DNA of 64,000 nucleotides from Lachnospiraceae bacterium NK4A179 (GTDB lineage Bacteria > Bacillota > Clostridia > Lachnospirales > Lachnospiraceae): contig ATWC01000009.1 in NCBI GenBank assembly GCA_000421045.1, forward strand, positions 34,589-98,588, read 5' to 3'. Shown piece after piece: positions 1 to 8,242 of the stretch. A program made the translations under genes and the position numbers. Every line of letters starts with the position of its first letter. The stretch's first letter is position 1. The notes under the pieces were generated by a model, which worked only from the letters and a program-made list of their open reading frames with translations, had not been told where the DNA came from and made no database searches.

Positions 1-18
1 CGTATAAGGGGAATTATA

Positions 19-864
19 ATGATACAGGATATCGGAGAGGGAAGGCTTGATATTTCATATGGTCTGCAGAAGCCTTCTGACGGAGACAGACTATTTATTT
101 ATGGATATAAGGACAAGACGGTATATGTAAAGATGCTTAGGGATGACATTCCGGATATACCGTTTTTTCCGTTAAAGGATGATTTGTTAAGAAACAAAGA
201 GTTCAAATTCCTCTTCAGGATCGCTGGGACGGCCTATTTTACGATAATTGAAGATGGCACGGAATTGATCCCTTATGAGCACAATACGTATAGCTTTCAG
301 AAGCTTTCGGTTTTCAGAAAATCTGCACAGACAGATCTGAGGTTTGCGGCTTCTACAGGCTGGCAGTTATATAAATGGTATATGGATAACCGTTTTTGCG
401 GACGCTGTGGGGGGAAGATGAAATATGGTGAGAAGGAGCGCTCTGTAATTTGTAAAGACTGCGGTCTTACCGTCTATCCCAAGATCATGCCTGCCGTGAT
501 AATAGGCGTTACAAACGGTGATGATATACTTATGACAAGGTATCGGGGCAGGGAATATAAGGGCCATGCTCTTATTGCAGGATTCTGTGAAATAGGAGAG
601 ACTGCTGAAGATACCGTAAGACGCGAAGTGATGGAAGAAGCCGGAATCAGGGTAAAGAATATCAGGTATTATAAAAGCCAGCCCTGGGGTTTTGATCAGG
701 ATCTGCTGCTTGGCTTCTACTGCGAAGCTGATGGTGATTGCAGCATAAAAATGGATGACGGAGAGTTATCGGAGGCTGTCTGGGTAAACAGAAAAGATAT
801 AACTGAAAAGAATGAGAATATGAGTCTTACAAATGAGATGATCGTTCGCTTCAAAGAAGGCTGA
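19..864 (+). CDS. nudC: NudC-type Nudix hydrolase (NADH pyrophosphatase-like)
   Basis: A 281-residue protein of the NudC architecture: an N-terminal beta domain, a four-cysteine zinc ribbon (CGRCGG near residue 128, CKDCG near 146), then a Nudix domain. The Nudix box is intact (GFCEIGE, then RREVMEEAGI) and is followed by an SQPWGF stretch, the NudC signature normally written SQPWPFP, here with F-P replaced. Family members cleave NAD(H) to NMN and AMP and in some bacteria remove NAD caps from RNA. The start has an AAGGGG ribosome site about 8 bases upstream. A strong hairpin terminator overlaps the stop codon, so the gene ends its transcription unit. The upstream neighbour lies outside the window. 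The family call is firm; NADH rather than another dinucleotide as substrate is inferred. Confidence 0.88.
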   Translation: MIQDIGEGRLDISYGLQKPSDGDRLFIYGYKDKTVYVKMLRDDIPDIPFFPLKDDLLRNKEFKFLFRIAGTAYFTIIEDGTELIPYEHNTYSFQKLSVFRKSAQTDLRFAASTGWQLYKWYMDNRFCGRCGGKMKYGEKERSVICKDCGLTVYPKIMPAVIIGVTNGDDILMTRYRGREYKGHALIAGFCEIGETAEDTVRREVMEEAGIRVKNIRYYKSQPWGFDQDLLLGFYCEADGDCSIKMDDGELSEAVWVNRKDITEKNENMSLTNEMIVRFKEG

Positions 865-885
865 AGTGTACGATCATTTTATTTG
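838..885 (+). terminator. Rho-independent terminator overlapping the nudC stop
   Basis: ATGATCGT (838-845) pairs with ACGATCAT (870-877), extended inward by CGCTTCA/TGAAGTG around an 8-base loop, then TTTTATTT. The stem begins inside the last codons of nudC and includes its stop codon. Confidence 0.8.
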
Positions 886-1427
886 TGGTATTTTTTGCAA
901 TTTTCCTAAAATCAAGAAAGAGAAGAGCGGAATTCCTTGAAAGTTTTTCTGGATACAAATTTGTCCAAATCTGATCTTTTGTTTTACATAATCCCTTAAC
1001 CCGGATTATTGTGGGTTACATAATGACTTAACTCAAATTACGAAGTTTACATAAATACTTAACCCTAATTATTGATTCTTGACCGAATAATTAAAACGTG
1101 ACTAAACAAAATGTGGATTATGTCACTCTAAAACAACAATTCAGGATTAAATATAATAAAATATTAAATGAAGTATTAATTATTTGGAATCGGCCGGTAA
1201 AAATGAAGCAAAGTTGTTAAATGAAGGAGAATACTTCATGAAATTATCTGTTATGACAACCAAAAATGAATTAATGACATAAAACATTCAAAAACAGTCA
1301 AGTTATGTCAATATTAGAATGAAGGTCTGTCATAATCTGATAAATCAAATCATAAATAGATAAACACCGGTGATGCGCTAACAAATCTTGAGATATCAAA
1401 ACTGTCAGATTTTATATTTGAAATTTG
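886..1427. other. Long AT-rich non-coding region with repeats
   Basis: About 540 bases without a plausible gene on either strand. It is far richer in A and T than its surroundings. It holds three phased copies of a 17-base direct repeat (984-1063) and three copies of TTATGTCA in either orientation (1118-1125, 1275-1282 inverted, 1303-1310). It ends at a near-consensus promoter for the clpX-like gene. A regulatory role is inferred from position; I recognise no known operator, riboswitch or origin signature in it. Confidence 0.6.
984..1063 (+). repeat. Three phased 17-bp direct repeats
   Basis: Consensus TTACATAATNNCTTAAC occurs at 984-1000, 1016-1032 and 1047-1063, with unit spacings of 32 and 31 bases, close to three helical turns. 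The conserved parts are TTACATAA and CTTAAC; the middle varies. Same-face spacing of this kind is typical of cooperative protein-binding sites. Confidence 0.75.
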
Positions 1428-1456
1428 TTGAAATTATCAGCGTTAATCTCTATAAT
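1428..1456 (+). promoter_or_regulatory. Sigma-A-type promoter of the clpX-like gene
   Basis: TTGAAA (1428-1433), a 17-base spacer and TATAAT (1451-1456). The predicted transcript would have a leader of roughly 45 bases before the start at 1512. Confidence 0.75.
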
Positions 1457-1511
1457 TTACTAATACATGTAAGCGGATTTCAGGCTTACATAAAGAAGAA
1501 AGTGAGGCAAA

Positions 1512-3056
1512 ATGTCAGATATAAACAATAATGATGAAGAAAAGTACTGTTCCATGTGCGGCAGATCCGAAAAGGATGCCGGACATATGGTTCACATGCC
1601 GTTCGGGATGTATCTCTGCCCGGATTGTATGGATAAGGTTTCGTCAACCATGGAAGAGCGTATGAAGGATATGCCCGGAATGGACTCCTCAGGCGGGGCA
1701 TTGGATCTTTCAAAAATGATGCAGCAAATGGGGATGGCAGTTCCTGCGGGAGATGATCTGTATGCCACAAGTGCTGCCAATGATCTTCAAACAGATCCTT
1801 CGGGGAACCCGGATGGGGAAGAAGGAACAAATGATAAGGAAAAGAAAGAGGAGAAAAAGAAGGGGCCGAGGATCAGTTTTATGAATCTTGGGGACCTTCC
1901 CTTCGGAAATCCTTTTGGCGGCGGTGCAAAGGTAAAACGTGCCAAGCCGGGAGAGGCTAAGCCTCTTATAGCACTGAAAGATATTCCTGCACCTCATAAG
2001 ATCAAGGCTATGCTGGATGAATATGTGGTCGGACAGGAAAAAGCAAAGCGTGTCATGAGTGTGGCTGTATACAATCATTACAAGAGAGTTGCCACAAATA
2101 TGGCCGGCGAGGATATTGAGATAGAGAAATCAAATATGCTCATGCTTGGCCCTACAGGTTCCGGTAAGACATATCTTGTAAGAACGCTTGCAAGGATACT
2201 TGATGTGCCTTTAGCGGTTACGGATGCCACATCTCTTACCGAAGCAGGCTATATCGGAGATGATATTGAGAGCGTAGTAAGCAAGCTTCTTACTGCGGCC
2301 GATAACGATGCTGACAGAGCGGAACAGGGCATCATCTATATCGATGAGATAGACAAGATCGCCAGAAAGAGCGATGTGCATTCAAGAGATGTAAACGGCG
2401 AATCTGTACAGCAGGGAATGTTAAAGCTCCTTGAAGGTGCTGAGATAGAAGTTCCTGTAGGCGCTTCATCCAAAAATGCTATGGTCCCCACAACCAGGAT
2501 AAACACAAGAAACATATTATTTATATGTGGCGGTGCTTTCCCGGGTCTCGAGGAGATCATAAATGAACGTCTCAAGAAGAATTCGGCTATGGGCTTTACA
2601 GGTGAGATAAGGGAAAAGGAAAAGAAGGACAGAAAGATATTCGATAAGGCAGAAACCGAAGATATCAGAAAATTCGGCATGATACCCGAATTCGTTGGTC
2701 GTCTTCCCATGATGTTTGCGCTCGAAGGACTTGATGAGGATATGCTGGTCCGCATCCTTAAAGAGCCTAAAAATGCAATAGTTAAGCAGTATGAGAAACT
2801 GCTTGAGCTTGACGGAGTGAAACTTGAATTCACTGATGGTGCACTGCGGGCTATAGCTGCAAAAGCCATGACCAAAGAAACAGGAGCCAGAGCACTCAGA
2901 GCAGTACTTGATGAATATATGACCGATATCATGTTTGAGATCCCTAAGGATGATAATATCGGTAAGGTAACGATCACAGAAGAATATATAGAGAAAAAAG
3001 GCGGCCCTCTTATCGAGAACCGCACTGAAGAAATACCGAAATTAACAGGAGCCTGA
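1512..3056 (+). CDS. ClpX-like AAA+ unfoldase with N-terminal zinc finger
   Basis: A 514-residue ClpX-family protein, longer than the usual ~420. The zinc-binding domain has CxxC at residues 13-16 and 36-39. A low-complexity linker of about 90 residues (acidic, Lys- and Gly-rich) separates it from the AAA+ core. Walker A GPTGSGKT is at about 213-220, pore loop GYIG at about 246, Walker B with IDEIDK near 277, and GARALR (sensor 2) is present. The ClpP-docking IGF tripeptide is MGF at about 360-362. ClpX unfolds tagged proteins and feeds them to ClpP; no clpP lies in this window. The gene has its own promoter behind a repeat-rich region and faces arcC convergently. Two more divergent ClpX-like genes follow at 6.7-9.8 kb. 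It could be the housekeeping ClpX or a specialised paralogue; I cannot tell which without the rest of the genome, so no symbol is given. Confidence 0.88.
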   Translation: MSDINNNDEEKYCSMCGRSEKDAGHMVHMPFGMYLCPDCMDKVSSTMEERMKDMPGMDSSGGALDLSKMMQQMGMAVPAGDDLYATSAANDLQTDPSGNPDGEEGTNDKEKKEEKKKGPRISFMNLGDLPFGNPFGGGAKVKRAKPGEAKPLIALKDIPAPHKIKAMLDEYVVGQEKAKRVMSVAVYNHYKRVATNMAGEDIEIEKSNMLMLGPTGSGKTYLVRTLARILDVPLAVTDATSLTEAGYIGDDIESVVSKLLTAADNDADRAEQGIIYIDEIDKIARKSDVHSRDVNGESVQQGMLKLLEGAEIEVPVGASSKNAMVPTTRINTRNILFICGGAFPGLEEIINERLKKNSAMGFTGEIREKEKKDRKIFDKAETEDIRKFGMIPEFVGRLPMMFALEGLDEDMLVRILKEPKNAIVKQYEKLLELDGVKLEFTDGALRAIAAKAMTKETGARALRAVLDEYMTDIMFEIPKDDNIGKVTITEEYIEKKGGPLIENRTEEIPKLTGA

Positions 3057-3064
3057 TCTTCTGT

Positions 3065-4000
3065 TTAGGCTGTGATCACCGTTCCGAATCTGCCTTTTGC
3101 CGCATCCTTGGCATGGGAAAGGGAGGTGATCACAACGGTTCCTTCCGGAACCTCCTTAAGGTATTCTACGGCTGCCCTGATCTTAGGCAGCATATCTGTT
3201 TTTCCGAATTCACCGGCCTCCATGAGCTTTTCAGCCTCGGAGGCTGTTATTTTTTCGATCGCTTTCTGATCATCTTTTCCAAAAGATGTGTAAGCATGAT
3301 CTACTGATGTGAGGATTATGAGCATTTCTGCTTTCAGATCCGCAGCAAGACGTCCGGCTATGGCATCCTTTTCGATAACGGCAGAAGCACCTTTGAATAC
3401 GTGGTTCTGTTCTATTACGGGGATACCGCCGCCGCCGCAGGCAATGACGTTCATGCCCTGCTCCGATAAAGCGCGGATAGCATCGAGCTCGACTATCCTT
3501 ATAGGCTCGGGAGCTGCGATGATACGTCTGAATCCTTTGCCGGGTTCTTCTTTAACATAATTGCCTTTTTTGATCTCGATCTGTGCATCTTCAGCTGACA
3601 TGTAACGGCCGATGAGCTTCTCGGGTTCGTAAAATGCTTCATCGTAAGGATCGACAGTCACCTGTGTGAGAAGTGTCACAACGGGAGTGGAATCACCTCT
3701 GCCAAGCAGTTCCGAATGAAGAGAATTCTGAAGGTCATAGCCGATATATCCTTCGCTCATAGCGGAGCATACACACATGGGAGCGGGAGTGTAATCGATA
3801 TAGACACGTCTTAACTCTGTCATTGCTTTGTGGATCATGCTTACCTGAGGGCCGTTTGAATGAGTGATCGTAAGCTGCCTGCCATCATCTGCTATATCAG
3901 CAAGTGCCTTGGCAGTGATCTTTACTGCATCCATCTGTTCAAGAGTGGTGAGACCTAAAGCTTCATGTCCGAGTGAAACAACAGTTTTTTTCTTATTCAT
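3065..4000 (-). CDS. arcC: Carbamate kinase
   Basis: A 311-residue amino-acid-kinase-family protein matching carbamate kinase along its length, including SNGPQVS, GYIGYDLQ and the lid-region VDPYDEAFY. The enzyme interconverts carbamoyl phosphate plus ADP with carbamate plus ATP, usually to make ATP from arginine, agmatine or purine breakdown. The usual N-terminal GGNA is replaced by GHEA, a variant I associate with some clostridial carbamate kinases. I chose the ATG at 4000 because GGAG (4013-4010) is 9 bases upstream; it directly abuts the alternative ATG at 4009. No arginine deiminase or ornithine transcarbamylase gene is adjacent, so the source of carbamoyl phosphate is not shown. It is convergent with the clpX-like gene, with only 8 bases between. 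Confidence 0.88.
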   Translation of the reverse strand: MNKKKTVVSLGHEALGLTTLEQMDAVKITAKALADIADDGRQLTITHSNGPQVSMIHKAMTELRRVYIDYTPAPMCVCSAMSEGYIGYDLQNSLHSELLGRGDSTPVVTLLTQVTVDPYDEAFYEPEKLIGRYMSAEDAQIEIKKGNYVKEEPGKGFRRIIAAPEPIRIVELDAIRALSEQGMNVIACGGGGIPVIEQNHVFKGASAVIEKDAIAGRLAADLKAEMLIILTSVDHAYTSFGKDDQKAIEKITASEAEKLMEAGEFGKTDMLPKIRAAVEYLKEVPEGTVVITSLSHAKDAAKGRFGTVITA

Positions 4001-4083
4001 TATCTTCATCTCCGTATAAGGATTTTATTCTGATCAACACAGCAAGTATATCAGATTTAGGGGGAGAAAAAAATAATTTTCTA

Positions 4084-4112
4084 TGGACAACAGATCGCCC
4101 GAGTGATATATT
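4084..4112 (+). promoter_or_regulatory. Promoter of the surface protein/ClpX-like/GGDEF gene run
   Basis: TGGACA (4084-4089), 17-base spacer, TATATT (4107-4112), about 80 bases upstream of the first start codon. Confidence 0.55.
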
Positions 4113-4118
4113 TTAGCG

Positions 4119-4198
4119 CACACACATCTGTAGTCGGAAATGCCGTTCGGCAGCCTCCGGAAAAGACGGAAAACTACCGTCTGTAAGGAGGAAGATTC
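4119..4198 (+). promoter_or_regulatory. Structured 5' leader with possible Shine-Dalgarno sequestration
   Basis: The leader holds a short hairpin TGCC/GGCA (4141-4152), then CCTCC (4154-4158), a perfect six-pair hairpin AGACGG/CCGTCT (4164-4182), and the ribosome site AAGGAGG (4185-4191). CCTCC is complementary to GGAGG, and the hairpin lies exactly between them, so the ribosome site could be locked into an extended stem. I compared it mentally with the c-di-GMP, purine, ZTP and fluoride riboswitch cores and saw no match. Confidence 0.5.
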
Positions 4199-6661
4199 AT
4201 GAAAAATATTAGAAGAACACTATTATGCGGCTTTACAGTGCTGCTCATTTTTGCGTCGATTATTACAAACACGGTCAGTGTTGTGGCAAAAGAGAAAGAT
4301 GTATCGGGCAACAATGCAGATCAAAGCCCGGAAGGGACAGATCCGGTGCAGTCACCGGATGTTTATGACATAACGATAAGGCATGAACATGAACGTAACA
4401 GATGTTACAGGATGTTATGGATACCCTGTGGAGGCCAGTGGACAAATTTTACAAACGAAGAAGGAAAGCATGTCTACAGCTGTACCAATCAGTTTTCAAA
4501 AAGAATAGTGAATGGTCATCCGTTAACTGATGCCCATTTTAATAAGCCATATTTTTATGGAGAGATGGATCTGAAGACAGAGTTTCATGACGGTTCGTAT
4601 GTAGAGGATCTGATCTGTAATGTAGATGTTCTGGGAACTATAAGGATAGAGCGGCACATGGATGACGGTCATCTAAGGCTCTTAGCAAGTGTTACGGATG
4701 ACAGCAGATACATTGAAAAATATAAGCTTGAATGGGCGGAGAACGACAGTCAGCTCTTTATGAACTGGAGCACAAACCTGTTTACGGATATAAGAGGAAC
4801 GCATGAACTTCATGCTTCATGGTACGATCCGGTCACCAGAGAATGGTTTTATGACACCTTTGAATATACTGACTTTTCTCTTCCGCTAACGGTCTCGCTT
4901 CGTTCAGAAGGAAGTGAGTTATCAACGCTTTCGGTTCCATATGGTGAGTTGCCGGAGCATGTCGAAGTGCCTGTAAGGAAAGGCTATGACTTCTGTGGAT
5001 ACGAAAAGGACGGTGTGTATTGGATAGACAAAGACGGAAAGCCTACGGCTGCATTTGATGCCAAAATGCCGGAATCGGCGATATCGCTTGATGCTGTATG
5101 GAGTGCCAGAAAATATAACGTCTGCTACGGCCCTGATGGCAATAAAGACGGGGTTCCCGACAGAACTTTTGATACAGAATTTGATAAGGCGTACAGTAGC
5201 GTGAATGTATCAGGTGAGATCAAAACCGGTTATATTTTTGACGGTTACAAAAGCGATGAGGAGAATGTCTTTGATAAGGACGGAGCACCGACCGGAAACG
5301 GCATATGGAGATGGGATCCTAAAAAAGATTCACGTGGAAGAGTGATACTTTCAGAGGCCTTTAGTCCCAAGGTTTATGAGATAAAGTGTGGCGGGAAGTC
5401 TTATAAGGTTACCTATGATGCGCCTTATGAAGCGGTGGCGCCTGCGGCTAAGAAGACCGGTCATGTATTTAAAGGATATACCGTAAGCGGAGATCTTGCT
5501 TATGATCAAAACGGAAAAGCTGTGTCCAAGACCTGGAAATGGGATATTGAAAACGGCTTGGCTCTTGGTGAAGAGTACGAACCGAAGACTTTTAAGATAA
5601 AGTGCGGTGACAAAACATACAGTGTGACCTATGGTGAGAAATACGGAAACGTAAGTGCATGCGAGGTTGATAAGGATTCCATATTCATGGGTTATAAATA
5701 TGGCGACGAGTCAGTCTTTGATGAAAATGGAAAACCAGTGGAAACATTCTGGAAATGGGACGGTGATGAAGGCGACGTAATAGAACTTAAGGCAGAGATA
5801 AAGAAGAAGCCTGAACCTACGGCAACACCGACACCTGAACCCACCACTGAAACGGCAACCGGAACTTCAGATGAGAGTGTTTCAAAAAATCTTTCAAAGG
5901 GTAAAACAAACGGTACGGGAAACGGTTCCGGTATGTCAGATGGGCAAAAATCAGATTCGGTATCATCGGGCTCGGTGTCTTCGGATTCTGTATCTTCAGA
6001 CAGCGTATCTTCCGATGCGGTTTCTGAAGATAAGGCAATGAAGAAGAAAAACAAAGCAGTGGCATCAGGCGGCTCCGGAAATGACGGCTCTGATGCTCCC
6101 TCTGATACAGTATTGAAAAAAGCAAGAACACAGTTATCGAATAATGGCGAAAAGACAATAACTGATGCAAAAGATGAAGCCGCTGTATCTGAGGTTGTTA
6201 AGGAGGATGAAGGGAACGAGTCCGTGCCTCAGTCTTCTGCAAAAACAGTACAGGCAGCTTCGCGGAATAAAGAATGGAAAAATACCGGGGAAAAGCATTT
6301 TATAATGCCGCCAGAAGTGGTAAAAACTGCTGCTGCGGTAGGTGGCGTATCGGCAGCTGCAGCCGGCGGAGTATATGTGCTGCAGGCCGGGTTTATATAT
6401 CTTTTTGCCATGGCGGATATCATAAATGTGAGTCCTGCCGGAAAAAGGAAGGAAATAGGAAAGGTGACGGTCGGAAGCAAAAGGGGAAAACTGTCCGTGG
6501 AAGTGGGCAGAAGTTTAATAAACAAGTGCGATGCGGGACATATCGAGATATTGTTCTCAAAACCTTTTGTATGGGCATACAGAAACAGACCATTAAAAGT
6601 GACTGTCGGAGGAAAGGCTTTTATGACGGCTCTTAGCGATAAGGTGGAAGCAAGGATATGA
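4199..6661 (+). CDS. Membrane-anchored surface protein with InlB-type repeats
   Basis: An 820-residue protein of unknown function. It starts with a signal peptide (residues 1 to about 30), followed by a unique domain to about 235. Several InlB/Listeria-Bacteroides-like repeats follow (about 235-527), with recurring GY.F.GY and W.WD elements. Next come a Pro-Thr linker with TPTPEPT, a run of SVSSD pentapeptides (about 586-612), and a Ser/Lys-rich stretch. One hydrophobic Ala/Gly-rich membrane segment (about 705-740) precedes a ~75-residue C-terminal domain predicted to be cytoplasmic. There is no LPXTG motif. It has a strong AAGGAGG site and a structured leader. It is followed after a hairpin by two ClpX-like genes and a diguanylate cyclase on the same strand. 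The cytoplasmic domain is a candidate contact for those products, but that is inference. Confidence 0.75.
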   Translation: MKNIRRTLLCGFTVLLIFASIITNTVSVVAKEKDVSGNNADQSPEGTDPVQSPDVYDITIRHEHERNRCYRMLWIPCGGQWTNFTNEEGKHVYSCTNQFSKRIVNGHPLTDAHFNKPYFYGEMDLKTEFHDGSYVEDLICNVDVLGTIRIERHMDDGHLRLLASVTDDSRYIEKYKLEWAENDSQLFMNWSTNLFTDIRGTHELHASWYDPVTREWFYDTFEYTDFSLPLTVSLRSEGSELSTLSVPYGELPEHVEVPVRKGYDFCGYEKDGVYWIDKDGKPTAAFDAKMPESAISLDAVWSARKYNVCYGPDGNKDGVPDRTFDTEFDKAYSSVNVSGEIKTGYIFDGYKSDEENVFDKDGAPTGNGIWRWDPKKDSRGRVILSEAFSPKVYEIKCGGKSYKVTYDAPYEAVAPAAKKTGHVFKGYTVSGDLAYDQNGKAVSKTWKWDIENGLALGEEYEPKTFKIKCGDKTYSVTYGEKYGNVSACEVDKDSIFMGYKYGDESVFDENGKPVETFWKWDGDEGDVIELKAEIKKKPEPTATPTPEPTTETATGTSDESVSKNLSKGKTNGTGNGSGMSDGQKSDSVSSGSVSSDSVSSDSVSSDAVSEDKAMKKKNKAVASGGSGNDGSDAPSDTVLKKARTQLSNNGEKTITDAKDEAAVSEVVKEDEGNESVPQSSAKTVQAASRNKEWKNTGEKHFIMPPEVVKTAAAVGGVSAAAAGGVYVLQAGFIYLFAMADIINVSPAGKRKEIGKVTVGSKRGKLSVEVGRSLINKCDAGHIEILFSKPFVWAYRNRPLKVTVGGKAFMTALSDKVEARI

Positions 6662-6688
6662 TGTTCTGAAAGCTCTGTTTTTAGGCCT

Positions 6689-6721
6689 GCACCGCCCTTT
6701 GAATCCTTGCAAGGGCGGTGC
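6689..6721 (+). repeat. GC-rich 11-bp inverted repeat between surface protein and ClpX-like gene
   Basis: GCACCGCCCTT (6689-6699) and AAGGGCGGTGC (6711-6721) form a perfect stem with an 11-base loop. No T-run follows on either strand, so it is not a standard terminator; mRNA processing, stability or partial attenuation between the two genes is possible. Confidence 0.65.
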
Positions 6722-6742
6722 AAAGATAGTAAAATAAAGGCT

Positions 6743-8242
6743 ATGATCAATATATTCAGAGCCACGGATACTGTCGGTGAAAAACGCGGCAGATATGCCA
6801 AAATGATTAGCCCGTCAGCCTATATCACTGAAAGGATGATGGCTGTAAGCGAGGGCACTCCTGATGACTGGTCCGACGAGATCAGCTATATGGAGATGCT
6901 TTATTACCGTGTGCTTGAGGATCCGGGGATAGATGAAGCAGACAGAGGGCTTGATGACATGCTTGATAAGCTCGATGAAGATCTGCAGTATTCGATGGAT
7001 ATATTCGGTGAAAGGGCTGATAATGTCCTTACATTTCTTGAATCCGATACCATGCGTCATGCACTCAACCGCAGTTCCAATGAGGCAGAATGCAGGATAC
7101 TCGGACACATCAGATATATCAGAAATGAACGTTTCGGAAAAAAACAGGAAAGCAATAAAGGAAAGGGCAGGACTCCCGCTCAGATAAAAGAATATCTTGA
7201 TGCATATATCATCGGTCAGGATGATGCAAAGATCGCTCTTTCAAATGCTGTATATGGTCATATGAAAAGGATCCGTCACCCGGATGTGAATTTTGCACCG
7301 GATGTGGTCCTTATGATCGGTCCTTCCGGCTGCGGTAAGACTGAGCTTATGCGGAGGATAGCAAATATCAGCGATGAGCCTATGATATGTACGGATGTGT
7401 CGAATCTTGGCGCCGGTCAATATAGGGGGCGCCATAAGGAAGACATACTTATGGATCTCTATATGGCAGCAGGCAAGGATCTTCGCAAAGCTGAAAGAGG
7501 GATCATCTTTATGGATGAATTCGATAAGCTTCTGCTTCCCGCGGTCTCTGAAAGAGGCGTAAACGTACATGATGATGTGCAGTCGCAGCTCCTTACAATG
7601 CTTGAGGGAAGCGATGTGGAACTCAAGACGGATGGACAGTCACTCGTGATAAATACATCAAGGATACTTTTTGTACTTGCCGGAGCATTCCAGGGAATAG
7701 ATGAATTTATCAGGAAAGACAGGATGAAGCGTGAGAATTCGTCTGCCGGAATGGGATTTCTTTCAACACTGAAACAGGACGTAAACACGGAATTTATCCG
7801 TGAAAACATAAATCATGACGTGCTCATGGAGTACGGAATGAAGACGGAACTTGCGGGAAGGATAAGCAGCATAGCGGTGCTTGAGAAACTCGGAAGGGAA
7901 GAGCTGTTAAGGATACTGACAGAAGCTGATGACGGAATGCCGCAGTGCTATGCAAAGGAAGTGGAGCTTGGAAGCCGCGCAAAACTTATTTTCAGAGAAG
8001 ACGCGCTGGAGGCCATAGCGGATGAGGCTCTTGAATCCGGAGTGGGTGCAAGAGCACTTAGAAGCATTCTTTCAAGAGTGATGCTGCCTGTGCTTTACAA
8101 GGCGCCCGCCATGAAGGGACTCACGCGGGTTGTGATATCCCGTGAATGTGTTACTGACGGTGTAGATGCTGAATATGTTTTAGGAGAGAATGATACTCCT
8201 TTAAGCGAGCTGATAAGAGAAAGCAGAGAAGATGAACGATAA
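6743..8242 (+). CDS. Divergent ClpX-like AAA+ ATPase lacking the zinc finger
   Basis: About 499 residues from the ATG at 6743; a TTG at 6707 lies inside a hairpin and is less likely. The first ~140 residues are unlike ClpX and have no cysteine cluster. The AAA+ core keeps the ClpX order: YIIGQDDAK, Walker A GPSGCGKT (about 193-200), Walker B FMDEFDK, a degenerate docking loop MGF (about 337) and GARALR. Pore loop 1, GYVG in ClpX, reads QYRGR: the aromatic and glycine remain but basic residues are added. An active ATPase acting on different substrates is likely; whether it docks ClpP is doubtful. It overlaps the next ClpX-like gene by 11 bases, which suggests coupled translation and possibly a hetero-oligomer. 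Confidence 0.8.
   Translation: MINIFRATDTVGEKRGRYAKMISPSAYITERMMAVSEGTPDDWSDEISYMEMLYYRVLEDPGIDEADRGLDDMLDKLDEDLQYSMDIFGERADNVLTFLESDTMRHALNRSSNEAECRILGHIRYIRNERFGKKQESNKGKGRTPAQIKEYLDAYIIGQDDAKIALSNAVYGHMKRIRHPDVNFAPDVVLMIGPSGCGKTELMRRIANISDEPMICTDVSNLGAGQYRGRHKEDILMDLYMAAGKDLRKAERGIIFMDEFDKLLLPAVSERGVNVHDDVQSQLLTMLEGSDVELKTDGQSLVINTSRILFVLAGAFQGIDEFIRKDRMKRENSSAGMGFLSTLKQDVNTEFIRENINHDVLMEYGMKTELAGRISSIAVLEKLGREELLRILTEADDGMPQCYAKEVELGSRAKLIFREDALEAIADEALESGVGARALRSILSRVMLPVLYKAPAMKGLTRVVISRECVTDGVDAEYVLGENDTPLSELIRESREDER

Noticed and set aside
984..1063. CRISPR array
   Set aside because: Only three short, imperfect repeats with 14-15 base spacers; far below array dimensions and no cas genes.
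2336..3025. Minus-strand frame of 229 residues inside the ClpX-like gene
   Set aside because: Ser/Phe-rich composition typical of an antisense shadow; the plus strand encodes a clear AAA+ protein.
4119..4198. Known c-di-GMP riboswitch
   Set aside because: The conserved GEMM core and second-class pattern are not present; only hairpins and an anti-Shine-Dalgarno element are seen.
6707..6742. TTG start extending the second ClpX-like protein
   Set aside because: It lies inside the 11-bp hairpin at 6689-6721 and the added residues have no family match; ATG 6743 is more likely.
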